DNA of 57,887 nucleotides from CBDFHV01 sp965247705 (GTDB lineage: Bacteria > Pseudomonadota > Alphaproteobacteria > Rhodospirillales > CAMCUA01). Every line of letters starts with the position of its first letter. Position 1 is the first letter of the stretch. The translations under genes and the position numbers were made by a program. Location: NCBI GenBank assembly GCA_965247705.1, contig CBDFHV010000024.1, forward strand, positions 1 through 57,887. Direction: 5' to 3'. Below, in pieces: positions 16,536 to 24,529 of this stretch. The notes under the pieces were generated by a model, which saw nothing but the letters and a program-made list of their open reading frames with translations, searched no databases and was not told the DNA's origin.

Positions 16536-17482
16536 TGAACGACCCCGTGGGCGAAATGGCAGAAGGTGCCGTCATTGACCAGCTATTTGGTCCTAGGCCC
16601 AAAAAGCCCCGGGGCTTGGCCGAGGCGACACTTGTCCTGCGGCGCTTGTTGCTCTCCATCCTCAAGGACATCGACGGCCCGGCCACGGTGCGGCAGTTGT
16701 TCTACCTGGTGTCCGCACGGGGTGGGGTCACGAAGGATGAGCGGGGCTATCGCCGGGTCCAGCGCCAGGTGCTCCTCATGCGCCGCGAGGGCCTGATCCC
16801 CTACGGCCGAATCGCCGACAACAACCGGCGCCGCATTCACAACCCGTCGTACAACAACCTGGGCCACGCCCTGGATGAGACCGCCGCGTTCTATCGGCAG
16901 GCCCTGTGGCGCGACCTGCCGATCTACCTGGAGGTCTGGACGGAAAAGGACGCCATGGTCGGCACGATGTTTCCTGTGACCGACCCGTATGACGTAGAGC
17001 TGTGCGTAGCCCGTGGCCACTCCAGCGAGACCTTCGCTTGGGAAAGTGCGGAGACCATGGCGAAGCAGTCGGAAGCGGGCAAGATCCCGGTGGTCGTGTA
17101 CGTGGGGGATCACGACCCCTCGGGTGTCCACGCGTCCGAGGACCTTCGGACCAGATTGGCCGGTTTCATGGAGGGGCGCGTTGGGCCCGAGGGGTTTCAT
17201 TTCCGTCGGCTGGCTGTCAACGAGGACCAGATCCAGGAACTCAACCTTCAAACCCGGGAGACGAAGAGGACGGACCCACGGTTGCGGCACTTCGAACAGC
17301 GTTTCGGCAAAGGGGCCGAGTCGGTTGATGTCGACGCCATCCACCCTGACAGGCTGCGCAAGATGCTCGCCGACACCATCGAGGCTTACATCCCCGACGA
17401 CTTGATGGCCAAGGTGCAGGCGGAAGAGGAGGCGGCGCGCGAGGCCCTGGAGCAAATGGCGTCGAACTGGAGGGCTGCGTGA
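16535..17482 (+). CDS. Toprim-domain protein resembling Spo11/topoisomerase VI subunit A (315 aa)
   Basis: The order of motifs matches the type IIB topoisomerase A subunit and Spo11. First comes a winged-helix-like region with TVRQLFYLVS (residues 51-60), where Tyr57 aligns by eye with the catalytic Tyr of the RxxYY motif. A GYRRVQRQVLLMRREGLIPY segment follows. Then comes a Toprim domain with the acidic Glu137 in WTEKDA and an Asp-x-Asp pair, Asp192 and Asp194, in VVVYVGDHDPSG. No B subunit (GHKL ATPase) is present. Short stand-alone A-like proteins of this kind are known from mobile elements. DNA cleavage or joining is inferred; an RNase-M5-like or primase-like Toprim role is less likely given the N-terminal motif. 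Confidence 0.6.
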   Translation: MNDPVGEMAEGAVIDQLFGPRPKKPRGLAEATLVLRRLLLSILKDIDGPATVRQLFYLVSARGGVTKDERGYRRVQRQVLLMRREGLIPYGRIADNNRRRIHNPSYNNLGHALDETAAFYRQALWRDLPIYLEVWTEKDAMVGTMFPVTDPYDVELCVARGHSSETFAWESAETMAKQSEAGKIPVVVYVGDHDPSGVHASEDLRTRLAGFMEGRVGPEGFHFRRLAVNEDQIQELNLQTRETKRTDPRLRHFEQRFGKGAESVDVDAIHPDRLRKMLADTIEAYIPDDLMAKVQAEEEAAREALEQMASNWRAA

Positions 17483-17745
17483 TGAGCCGCCGCCGCCCGA
17501 GCTTCACCCCGGACCCGCGCGTGTGGAGTGATTTCCAGTGCGCGGCCCGTTTCGGCAAAGGGGTGGACTGGTTCAAGGCGCACCTGGCGGGCTTGGAGGC
17601 CGAGGACTTCCCTAAGCCGGACCCGCTGACCGGTGGCCGGGACGCCCATGCTGTGGAATATTGGTTGGACCGCCGGAGCGGACTCGCAACGGCCATGCAG
17701 TTGGAAAACCCCTGGGACCGGGCGATGGGCAATGGGAAAGATTAA
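17482..17745 (+). CDS. Small AlpA/excisionase-like protein (87 aa)
   Basis: A short basic protein begins MSRRRPSFTPDPRVW; a GTG three bases earlier is an equally good start. Its start overlaps the stop of the Toprim gene and its end overlaps the integrase start by 14 bp. The pattern CAARFGKGVDWFKAHL followed by FPKPDPLTGGRDAHAVEYWLDRR resembles the small winged-helix proteins found just upstream of phage integrases (AlpA or Xis type), which bind DNA and steer excision. No firm family can be given. Confidence 0.6.
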   Translation: MSRRRPSFTPDPRVWSDFQCAARFGKGVDWFKAHLAGLEAEDFPKPDPLTGGRDAHAVEYWLDRRSGLATAMQLENPWDRAMGNGKD

Positions 17746-18760
17746 GATACCATACGTCGAGCGGGTGACCGCCAAGGGCCACATCTACCATTACTATCGG
17801 CGCGGTGGGGTGCGGTGGGCACGGCTGTCCGGCGAACCGGGCACCGTCGCCTTCGCCGCCACCTACGAGCGGGCCGTGGCGCTCTACGAGGGCCGCAGGG
17901 CCGATGCCATGCGCCCCGGGTCATTCGGCGCCCTGGTGGTGTCCTACCTCAAGAGCGCCGATTACAAAGGGCTCGGCGACCGGACCCGCGTTGAATACCG
18001 TCGGCACCTGGACGCCATGACCAGCCGGTGGCGGGACCTGCCCTTGCAACTGGGCAAGGTCGACGCCGTCACCCGGAAGCACATTCTCGAATACCGGGAT
18101 GAATTCGCCGACTCCCCGTCGGTCGGCAACGCCCGGGTGAAGGTGCTGCGCCTCCTGCTCTCCTTTGCCGTGGACCGTGGCTTGATGACGGCCAACCCGT
18201 CACTTCGCATCAAGCGGATGGCGGAAGGCGAGTACGAGCCGTGGCCCGAGGCCATCATCAAACAGTTCCGAGGCTCCGAGCCCGCGCCGGAGATCCTATT
18301 GGCCTTCGAGATAGCCCTGCACACCGGCCAGCGCATGGGCGACCTGGTGCGGATGCTGTGGTCCCAGTTTGATGGCGAAGGCTTCCAGGTTCGCCAGGGC
18401 AAGACAGGCGTCCGGCTGTGGGTGCCGTGCCACCCCGATCTGGAGCCGGTGTTGTCGGCGGCGCCGAAGCGGGCCGCGGTCATCTTGACGACGCCGACCG
18501 GCCGGGCCTGGACCACGAACACCCTTTCCCACGACTTCCGGGAGGCCACGAGGGGCGCCGGGATCGAGGGCTATGTCTTCCACGGTCTGCGCAAAACGGC
18601 CGCCGTGAAGCTGGCGGAGGCGGGGTTCGGCGAAGAGCAGATCAAGTCCGTGTGCGGATGGAAGAGCACCAGCATGGTGCAGCATTATACGAAGGGCGCG
18701 AGCCAGAAAGTGGTGGCGATGACCGTCCGGCAGCGGTGGCTTGAGGCGGACAAGGCATGA
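17732..18760 (+). CDS. Tyrosine recombinase/integrase (342 aa)
   Basis: This is a site-specific recombinase of the phage integrase family. The start is taken at the ATG at 17732 (MGKIKIPYVERVT); the frame is open 33 codons further up, but that part overlaps the previous gene. The core-binding domain covers roughly residues 65-170. In the catalytic domain, the first Arg is in HTGQRMGDLVRM, the HxxR is in FHGLRKTAAVKL, and the nucleophile Tyr is in MVQHYTKGAS near the C-terminus. All key residues are present, so the enzyme is probably active. It ends 88 bp from the 3' end of the tRNA-Glu gene, the common layout at an integration site. Confidence 0.9.
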   Translation: MGKIKIPYVERVTAKGHIYHYYRRGGVRWARLSGEPGTVAFAATYERAVALYEGRRADAMRPGSFGALVVSYLKSADYKGLGDRTRVEYRRHLDAMTSRWRDLPLQLGKVDAVTRKHILEYRDEFADSPSVGNARVKVLRLLLSFAVDRGLMTANPSLRIKRMAEGEYEPWPEAIIKQFRGSEPAPEILLAFEIALHTGQRMGDLVRMLWSQFDGEGFQVRQGKTGVRLWVPCHPDLEPVLSAAPKRAAVILTTPTGRAWTTNTLSHDFREATRGAGIEGYVFHGLRKTAAVKLAEAGFGEEQIKSVCGWKSTSMVQHYTKGASQKVVAMTVRQRWLEADKA

Positions 18761-18848
18761 ACGTTTTGCCAAACCGTCCCCACCCCACTCTGCCAAACCA
18801 GGTAGTGCGGCAGGTGTCCGAAAGCATGCAAGTCGTTGATGGCAAAGG

Positions 18849-18924
18849 TGGTGACCCCAACGGGGTTCGAACCCGTGTCTTCACCTTGAAAGGGTGATGT
18901 CCTAGGCCACTAGACGATGGGGTC
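18849..18924 (-). tRNA. tRNA-Glu(TTC)
   Basis: The minus strand folds as a complete cloverleaf of 76 nt including an encoded CCA. The acceptor strand GACCCCA pairs with TGGGGTC, the discriminator is A, the anticodon loop is CTTTCAA with anticodon TTC, and the T-loop is TTCGAAC. It lies between the integrase and the phosphofructokinase gene. Being intact and next to the integrase, it could be the attachment gene of an element, although no partial Glu copy was found on the left side. Confidence 0.93.
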
Positions 18925-19076
18925 GTGCCTTGCCGCCCCATCTAGCCCCGCAGGCGGTCGAAATCAACCCGGAGAGAACGAACTGCGGCCATTTTACGGT
19001 ATGCCGGAGCGGCGCGTCTTTCTACTATCCGCCCGCCGGCGGATCGTTGCCGAACACGAAGCAGAGGGGATTGGTC

Positions 19077-20291
19077 ATGCTGAAGGGAAAGGTTCTGGTG
19101 GCCCAGGGGGGAGGGCCGACCGCGGTCATCAACGAATCCATGGTGGGCATCGTCATCGAGGCGCGAAAGTTTCCCACGGTCGAACGGGTCTACGGCGCCC
19201 ATCACGGGGTGCGCGGCATCGTCGACGAGGAGTTTCTGGACCTGACCCAGGAGACCACCCACAATCTGGAACTGGTGGCCACGACGCCCTGCTCGGCCCT
19301 CGGCTCCACCCGCGACAAGCCCGACCTCAAATACTGTCATGAGGTGTTCAAGAGCCTCCAGGCCCACGACATCAGCACATTTTTCTATCTCGGCGGCAAC
19401 GATTCCTCCGACATCCTGCGAATCGTCAGCGAAGAGGCCCGGGAGGCCAACTACGACCTGCGCTGCATCCATGTGCCGAAGACCATCGACAACGACCTGG
19501 TGATCAACGACCACACACCCGGCTATCCCTCGGCGGCCCGCTTCGTCGCCTGCGCCTTCGCCGGGGTGAACCTCGACAACCGGGCCCTGCCGGGAGTCTA
19601 CATCGGCGTGGTGATGGGCCGGCACGCGGGTTTCCTGACCGCCGCCGCCGCCCTGGGGCGGAAGTATGAGGACGACGGCCCCCACCTCATCTATCTGCCG
19701 GAGCGAACGTTCGACTCGGACACCTTCGTCCGCGAGGTCAACGAGGTTCACAACCGCTTCGGCCGCTGCATCGTTGCCGTGTCCGAGGGCATCCACGCTG
19801 GCGACGGCACGCCCATCGCCGCCAAATTGAAGGAGGACGTGGAGCGGGACGCACACGGCAACGTTCAGCTCTCGGGATCGGGCGCGCTTGCCGACCTGCT
19901 GACCGGCTACATCAAGAGCCACTCCAACATCTCGCGGGTACGGGGCGATACGCTGGGCTATCTGCAGCGGTCGTTTCTCGGTTGCGTCTCCGATGTGGAC
20001 AGCCGCGAGGCGCGCGAGGTGGGGGAAAAGGCCGTCCAGTACGCCCATTGGGGCGACACGGACGGCTCGGTCACCATCCACCGCACCGGATTCTACTCCG
20101 TGGACTACCGCTTGAGCCCGCTCCCGGACGTGGCGGGCAAGACCCGCACCATGCCGAACTCGTTCATCGCCGACACCGGCAATGACGTAACCTCGGAGTT
20201 CCTGATGTACTTGCGTCCGCTACTGGGCTCGGGCATGCCGGATTCCTACCGGCTGCGTCCCAATCTGGTGGCAAAAATTCTCAATCCGTAA
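19077..20291 (+). CDS. pfp: Pyrophosphate-dependent 6-phosphofructokinase (404 aa)
   Basis: This enzyme interconverts fructose 6-phosphate and fructose 1,6-bisphosphate using PPi, a reversible step that serves glycolysis and gluconeogenesis. The start is the ATG at 19077, with AGAGGGGA upstream; longer frames run into the tRNA region. Features are GGGPTAVINES at residues 11-21, GGNDSS at 106-111, where Asp109 replaces the Gly of ATP enzymes, and PKTIDNDL at 134-141 with the Lys typical of PPi-dependent forms. The catalytic VMGRHAG is near residue 184. It converges on recJ with an 11-bp overlap of 3' ends. Neighbouring glpX encodes a fructose bisphosphatase-like protein with an altered metal site. 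Confidence 0.88.
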   Translation: MLKGKVLVAQGGGPTAVINESMVGIVIEARKFPTVERVYGAHHGVRGIVDEEFLDLTQETTHNLELVATTPCSALGSTRDKPDLKYCHEVFKSLQAHDISTFFYLGGNDSSDILRIVSEEAREANYDLRCIHVPKTIDNDLVINDHTPGYPSAARFVACAFAGVNLDNRALPGVYIGVVMGRHAGFLTAAAALGRKYEDDGPHLIYLPERTFDSDTFVREVNEVHNRFGRCIVAVSEGIHAGDGTPIAAKLKEDVERDAHGNVQLSGSGALADLLTGYIKSHSNISRVRGDTLGYLQRSFLGCVSDVDSREAREVGEKAVQYAHWGDTDGSVTIHRTGFYSVDYRLSPLPDVAGKTRTMPNSFIADTGNDVTSEFLMYLRPLLGSGMPDSYRLRPNLVAKILNP

Positions 20292-22113
20292 GGGATCGGA
20301 GCGCCAGCCCGCGGGCTGGCGCCGCGTCGTCGATCAGCAGCTGGGGACGCGGCACTCCACCCCAGGTATCGACCCGCAACCGGCCGGCAACGTGGAAGGT
20401 TGCCCCATCGTGGGACAGCAGCGCCCGACCCAGGCCCGAGTCCATGGCCCGGAAGGCCACCGACTTCAGGCTCGGCCCGCCCGGGCCCTTGAGGTAGCAG
20501 CGCAAGTGGTTGCCGCCCACGGGATCGGCCCGGCCGAGGAGGACATCGGCGAACAGGAATCGCGGCTCCGGATTGCCCGCCCCGAAGGGCGCCACCCGCT
20601 CAAGGGACTCGATCATGTCCCGGGTCGCGCCGCCCGGGGTGAGGAACCCGTCAAGGTGCAAGCGGGGCACGATCTCGTCCTTGGCGATGCGATCGGCGAT
20701 TCGTTCCTCGAGGAAATCCCGCAGCCGGTCGAGCCCCGCCGCAGTTGCGGTAAAGCCCGCCGCCATGGGATGACCGCCGCCCTTGACCAATAGCCCCGCC
20801 TGACAGGCTGCGACGATCATCGCCCCGAGATCGACTCCGGGCACGGAACGGGCGGAGCCGGTGCCCACGTCGCCGTCGACGGCGATCACCGCCGCGGGAA
20901 GGTGGAACCGTTCCTTCAAGCGCCCGGCGACGATGCCGATGACGCCCGGATGCCAGTCCCGTCCGGCGGCGAACACGATGGCGCGGGGTGCCGGCCCCCC
21001 GTCCTCGACCGTCCGCAGCGCCTCTTGGAACACCGCCTCCTCCACCGACCGGCGGTGGCGGTTGAGCTGGTCTAGCCGGTCGGCGATGGCCCGTGCTTCC
21101 GCCGCGTCATCGGTGGCCAGCAGCCGCGCCCCGAGGGTCGATTCGCCGACCCGCCCGCCGGCGTTGATCCGTGGCCCGAGCAGGAAGCCCAGGTGATAGG
21201 CGGTGGGCGTCTCGCTGACACCGGCGACGTCGGCCAGTGCCACGAGGCCCGTGTTGCGCCGCTTTGCCAGAACTTTCAGGCCTTGGGCGACGAATGCCCG
21301 GTTGACCCCGGTCAGCGGGACCACGTCGCAAACCGTGCCCAGGGCGACCAGGTCCAGCCACGACAGAAGATCCGGTTCGTCCCGGTTGGCGAACCAGCCC
21401 ATGGCGCGCAGCGCCCGCACCAGACCGACGACAAACAGGAAGGTCACGCCCACCGCCGCCAGTTGCCCGTGGGGCGAGGCCTCGTCCAGGCGATTGGGAT
21501 TGACCACCGCCACCGCCGGCGGCAGTCGGGCGCCGGAGACGTGATGGTCCAGGATCACCACGTCCAGGCCGGCGGCCTGGGCATCGGCGACGGGCTGGTG
21601 GGCGGCGGTGCCGCAGTCAACGGTGATCGCGACCGAGGCACCGTCCCGCCGCAATCCCAGCAGCGCCGCGCTGCTGGGGCCGTAGCCCTCCCGCCGGCGA
21701 TCGGGGACATACAGCATGGTGCGCCCGCCCAGGGACGCGAAGCACCGCAGCAGCAGGGCCGCCGACGTCGCCCCATCCACGTCGTAGTCGCCGAAAACGG
21801 CCACTTGCTCGCCCTGGACAACGGCCACCGCGACCCGTTCCACGGCGGCCGCCATGTCCTTCAGGTGATCCGGGTCCGGCAGCGCCCGGCGCAAGCGGGC
21901 ATCCAGGAATCCATCCGCCCCGTCGGCATCCACCCCTCGGGCCGATAGGACACGGGCGACGATCTCGGGCAGGGACAGGCGCTGGGCCATGGCCAGGGCC
22001 TGTCGATCGTCATACGGCCGCGCCACCCAGCGCCGGCCGGTGAGCGACTTGTCGACGCCGCGCACCGCGGCCTCGCCCGGGGCGGGTTCGGCCTGGGCAA
22101 CAACCTGGTTCAC
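20281..22113 (-). CDS. recJ: Single-stranded-DNA-specific exonuclease RecJ (610 aa)
   Basis: RecJ degrades single-stranded DNA 5' to 3' in recombination and mismatch repair. The DHH motifs are intact: VFGDYDVDGATS near residue 107, ITVDCGTAAH near 163, and VVILDHHVSG near 185 (the DHH itself). The DHHA1 part has GGGHPMAAGF near residue 445. A GTG start overlaps the glpX stop (GTGA), so glpX and recJ are translationally coupled, an order common in alphaproteobacteria. Length is normal. Confidence 0.95.
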   Translation of the reverse strand: MNQVVAQAEPAPGEAAVRGVDKSLTGRRWVARPYDDRQALAMAQRLSLPEIVARVLSARGVDADGADGFLDARLRRALPDPDHLKDMAAAVERVAVAVVQGEQVAVFGDYDVDGATSAALLLRCFASLGGRTMLYVPDRRREGYGPSSAALLGLRRDGASVAITVDCGTAAHQPVADAQAAGLDVVILDHHVSGARLPPAVAVVNPNRLDEASPHGQLAAVGVTFLFVVGLVRALRAMGWFANRDEPDLLSWLDLVALGTVCDVVPLTGVNRAFVAQGLKVLAKRRNTGLVALADVAGVSETPTAYHLGFLLGPRINAGGRVGESTLGARLLATDDAAEARAIADRLDQLNRHRRSVEEAVFQEALRTVEDGGPAPRAIVFAAGRDWHPGVIGIVAGRLKERFHLPAAVIAVDGDVGTGSARSVPGVDLGAMIVAACQAGLLVKGGGHPMAAGFTATAAGLDRLRDFLEERIADRIAKDEIVPRLHLDGFLTPGGATRDMIESLERVAPFGAGNPEPRFLFADVLLGRADPVGGNHLRCYLKGPGGPSLKSVAFRAMDSGLGRALLSHDGATFHVAGRLRVDTWGGVPRPQLLIDDAAPARGLALRSLTD

Positions 22114-23108
22114 ACGCCGCCTCCGGCCCGTTGCCGGGGACCGATTTCGCCGGCGTAATCATGGTGGGTCTCGATGTAGCGGACCGTGCCGTTGCGTGCC
22201 CCCATGACCAGGGAGTGGGTCACGGTCGCGCCGCGAATGGCATGGACCCCGGAAAGGAGCATTCCCCCGGTGACACCGGTCAGGGCAACGGTGAGATCTC
22301 CCCGCGCCATGTCGGTAACGGTCAGCAAGCGGTCCGGGTCGTCGACCCCGAGAGCCGCGATGAGGGTCCGTTCGCCGTGGTCGCGGGGCTTCAGGCGCGC
22401 CTGCATGCGCCCACCGACGCAGGACAAGGCCGCCGCCGCCAGTACGCCCTCGCGGGCGCCGCCGACGCCCATGTAAATGTCGACGCCGCTTTGCGGTTGG
22501 GTGGTGGCGATCACCCCGCTGAGATCCCCGTCGGCGATTAGGCGGATGCGGGCGCCGGCCTCGCGGATCTGGCGAATAATGTCGCCATGGCGCGGGCGGT
22601 CCAATGTGCAGACCACCAAGTCCGCCACGGCGACGCCCTTGGCGGTGGCCACGGCCCGCAGATTGTCGCCCGGCGAAACGTCCAGGGAAACGACGTTCTC
22701 CGGCAGGCCGCAGCCGACGGCGATCTTCTCCATGTAGATGGGCGGCACCGCCAGCAGCTCCCCCGAACCTGCCAGCACCAGGACCGACACCCCGTTCGGC
22801 TCGCCCCGGGCGATGACCGTGGGGCCCTCCAGAGGCAGCAGCGCCACGTCGACGGCGGGACCGTTTCTTGTGCCGACGGTTTCGCCCACAAAGAGCTTGG
22901 CCACCTCGCCGGCCTGCCCCTCGCCGATGCGGATGGTGCCGTCGATGGCCAGGGTCATCAGGGCCCCGTGCATGGAGTCCACCGCCGCCTGGTCGGCGGT
23001 CAGTTCATCGCCCCGACCCATGTGACGGGAAGCCGCCAGCGCTGTCGCCTCGGTGACAAGCACCGCCTCCATGGCAAGGTTGCGGTCCGGCTGCGAAGAT
23101 TCGGCCAT
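22110..23108 (-). CDS. glpX: GlpX-like class II fructose-1,6-bisphosphatase with altered active site (332 aa)
   Basis: Fold and context (hom-glpX-recJ) mark this as GlpX, the FBPase of gluconeogenesis. Conserved parts include MGRGDELTADQAAVD, DGDLSGVIATT and DIYMGVGG. However, core motifs deviate. The usual GEGExDEAPML reads IGEGQAGEVAKL, and the usual VDxALDPLEGTT reads VDVALLPLEGPT, so the Asp equivalent to E. coli Asp85 is Leu and the following Thr is Pro. GGAPEGV reads GGAREGV. Glu57 and Glu88 equivalents remain. The gene is open and full length, so it is not an obvious pseudogene. It may be weakly active or have a changed function, with PPi-PFK covering the gluconeogenic step. Confidence 0.85.
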   Translation of the reverse strand: MAESSQPDRNLAMEAVLVTEATALAASRHMGRGDELTADQAAVDSMHGALMTLAIDGTIRIGEGQAGEVAKLFVGETVGTRNGPAVDVALLPLEGPTVIARGEPNGVSVLVLAGSGELLAVPPIYMEKIAVGCGLPENVVSLDVSPGDNLRAVATAKGVAVADLVVCTLDRPRHGDIIRQIREAGARIRLIADGDLSGVIATTQPQSGVDIYMGVGGAREGVLAAAALSCVGGRMQARLKPRDHGERTLIAALGVDDPDRLLTVTDMARGDLTVALTGVTGGMLLSGVHAIRGATVTHSLVMGARNGTVRYIETHHDYAGEIGPRQRAGGGV

Positions 23109-23176
23109 GCCTCATCGTAGCGCCTCGCGGACCCGGCGCCATCCCTAACCTGGGCGGGAATCGGCGCCCCGCCCCG

Positions 23177-24475
23177 TCAGAAAGGTTCGATGCGGATCAG
23201 TCGTGGCGGCTCCACCACGGCGCCGAGGCCGGTGATGGTTTCCAGCGAGCGGGTCATGGCCGCCTCCCGCGCCCGGTGGGTGGTCAGGACCACGGGCACG
23301 GTCTCACCCGGGTCGTGGCCCCGTTGCAGCACCGCCTCCATTGAGATGTCGTTGTCGCGCAGCACCCCCGCCACGTCGGCGAACACCCCCGGGCGGTCGA
23401 CCACCATCAGCCGCACGTAGTAGGCGCCTTCGTGGTCGGCCATGGGCAAGGGCCGCGGTGCCGATAGCAGCGCCGCGGGGACCGTGAACGCTGGCAGCGC
23501 CTGCCCCCGGGCCAAATCCGCCAGGTCCGACACCACCGCCGACGCCGTGGGTCCGCCGCCGGCGCCGGGTCCCACCTGCATGAGGGTATCCATGAAATCG
23601 CCGTGGGCCACCACCGCGTTGTACGCGCCCTCCACATGGGCGATAGGGGCGTCCAGGGGCACCATGCAGGGATGCACCCGCTGTTCCACGCCGTGTTCCG
23701 CCCGTGCGGCGATGGCAAGCAACTTGATGCGGTAGCCGAGTTCTTCGGCCAAGCGGATGTCCATCAGGGAAACGTGGCGAATACCCTCGACATGGACGGA
23801 TCGGAAATCGACCGCGCCGCCGAAGGCCAGGCTGGCCAGGATCGAAAGCTTGTGGGCGGCGTCCACCCCGTCGACGTCGAAGCTGGGATCGGCTTCCGCG
23901 TATCCAAGGGCCTGGGCCTCGGCGAGGACTTCGTCGAAGTCCCGCCCCGAATCCCGCATGGTGCTGAGGATATAGTTGCAGGTGCCGTTGAGGATCCCGT
24001 AGACCCGGTCGAACCGGTTGGCGACGAGCCCTTCCCGCAGGGTCTTGATGATGGGAATACCGCCGGCGACGGCGGCTTCATAGGCCATGGTCACACCGGC
24101 CGCCTCGGCCTCGCGGGACAGGCCCGATCCGTGGTGGGCCACCATCGCCTTGTTGGCGGTGACCACGTGGCGACCCGCCGCGAAGGCCGCTCGGCAGGCC
24201 GCCTCCGCCACCCCTTCGGCGCCGCCGATCAGCTCGATGAAAACATCGATTTCCGCATCCCGAGCCAGGACCACCGGATCGTCGAACCAGGCCAGCCCGC
24301 TCATGTCGACCCCGCGGTCTCGGGCGCGATCCCGCGCCGAGACGGCGACCACGTCGATGGGCCGGCCGCAGCGCTCGGCAAGCAGGCTGGCGTTGACCCG
24401 CAGCAACCGTAGGACCTGTGCGCCGACCGTCCCAAGTCCGGCTACTCCGATGCGCAAGGGCGCGGCGTGATCCAT
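23177..24475 (-). CDS. hom: Homoserine dehydrogenase (432 aa)
   Basis: The enzyme reduces aspartate semialdehyde to homoserine on the way to threonine and methionine. The NAD(P)-binding motif GVAGLGTVGAQVLRLL begins near residue 9. The catalytic region contains GGIPIIKTLREGL and ILNGTCNYILSTM, and the C-terminal ACT domain begins MVVDRPGVFADVAGVL. The ACT domain suggests allosteric control, usually by threonine. I take the ATG at 24475 as start; an in-frame GTG at 24493 adds six residues. It lies 68 bp upstream of glpX and points the same way. Confidence 0.94.
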   Translation of the reverse strand: MDHAAPLRIGVAGLGTVGAQVLRLLRVNASLLAERCGRPIDVVAVSARDRARDRGVDMSGLAWFDDPVVLARDAEIDVFIELIGGAEGVAEAACRAAFAAGRHVVTANKAMVAHHGSGLSREAEAAGVTMAYEAAVAGGIPIIKTLREGLVANRFDRVYGILNGTCNYILSTMRDSGRDFDEVLAEAQALGYAEADPSFDVDGVDAAHKLSILASLAFGGAVDFRSVHVEGIRHVSLMDIRLAEELGYRIKLLAIAARAEHGVEQRVHPCMVPLDAPIAHVEGAYNAVVAHGDFMDTLMQVGPGAGGGPTASAVVSDLADLARGQALPAFTVPAALLSAPRPLPMADHEGAYYVRLMVVDRPGVFADVAGVLRDNDISMEAVLQRGHDPGETVPVVLTTHRAREAAMTRSLETITGLGAVVEPPRLIRIEPF

Positions 24476-24529
24476 GGTTGTCTCACGATGCACGGGGGGG
24501 CCGGGAAGACCGGCAACCGCCCTATCGGT

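Larger units (their letters stand above)
15770..18848 (+). mobile_element. Small integrative element (att-like tRNA fragment to integrase)
   Basis: About 3.1 kb lies between the tRNA-Thr fragment and the intact tRNA-Glu gene. It contains four tightly packed, same-strand genes: an unknown protein, a Spo11/TopoVI-A-like Toprim protein, a small AlpA-like protein and a tyrosine recombinase pointing towards the tRNA-Glu. The order and the recombinase are typical of genomic islands or satellite prophages. The left boundary is read from the tRNA break. The right boundary is uncertain because the tRNA at that end is Glu, not Thr, so part of the element may have been lost or two events overlap. Confidence 0.55.

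Noticed and set aside
18849..18924. tRNA-Glu as the proven attachment gene of the integrase element
   Set aside because: The position fits, but no matching 3' fragment of tRNA-Glu was found on the other side. The fragment there is from tRNA-Thr, so the claim is left open.
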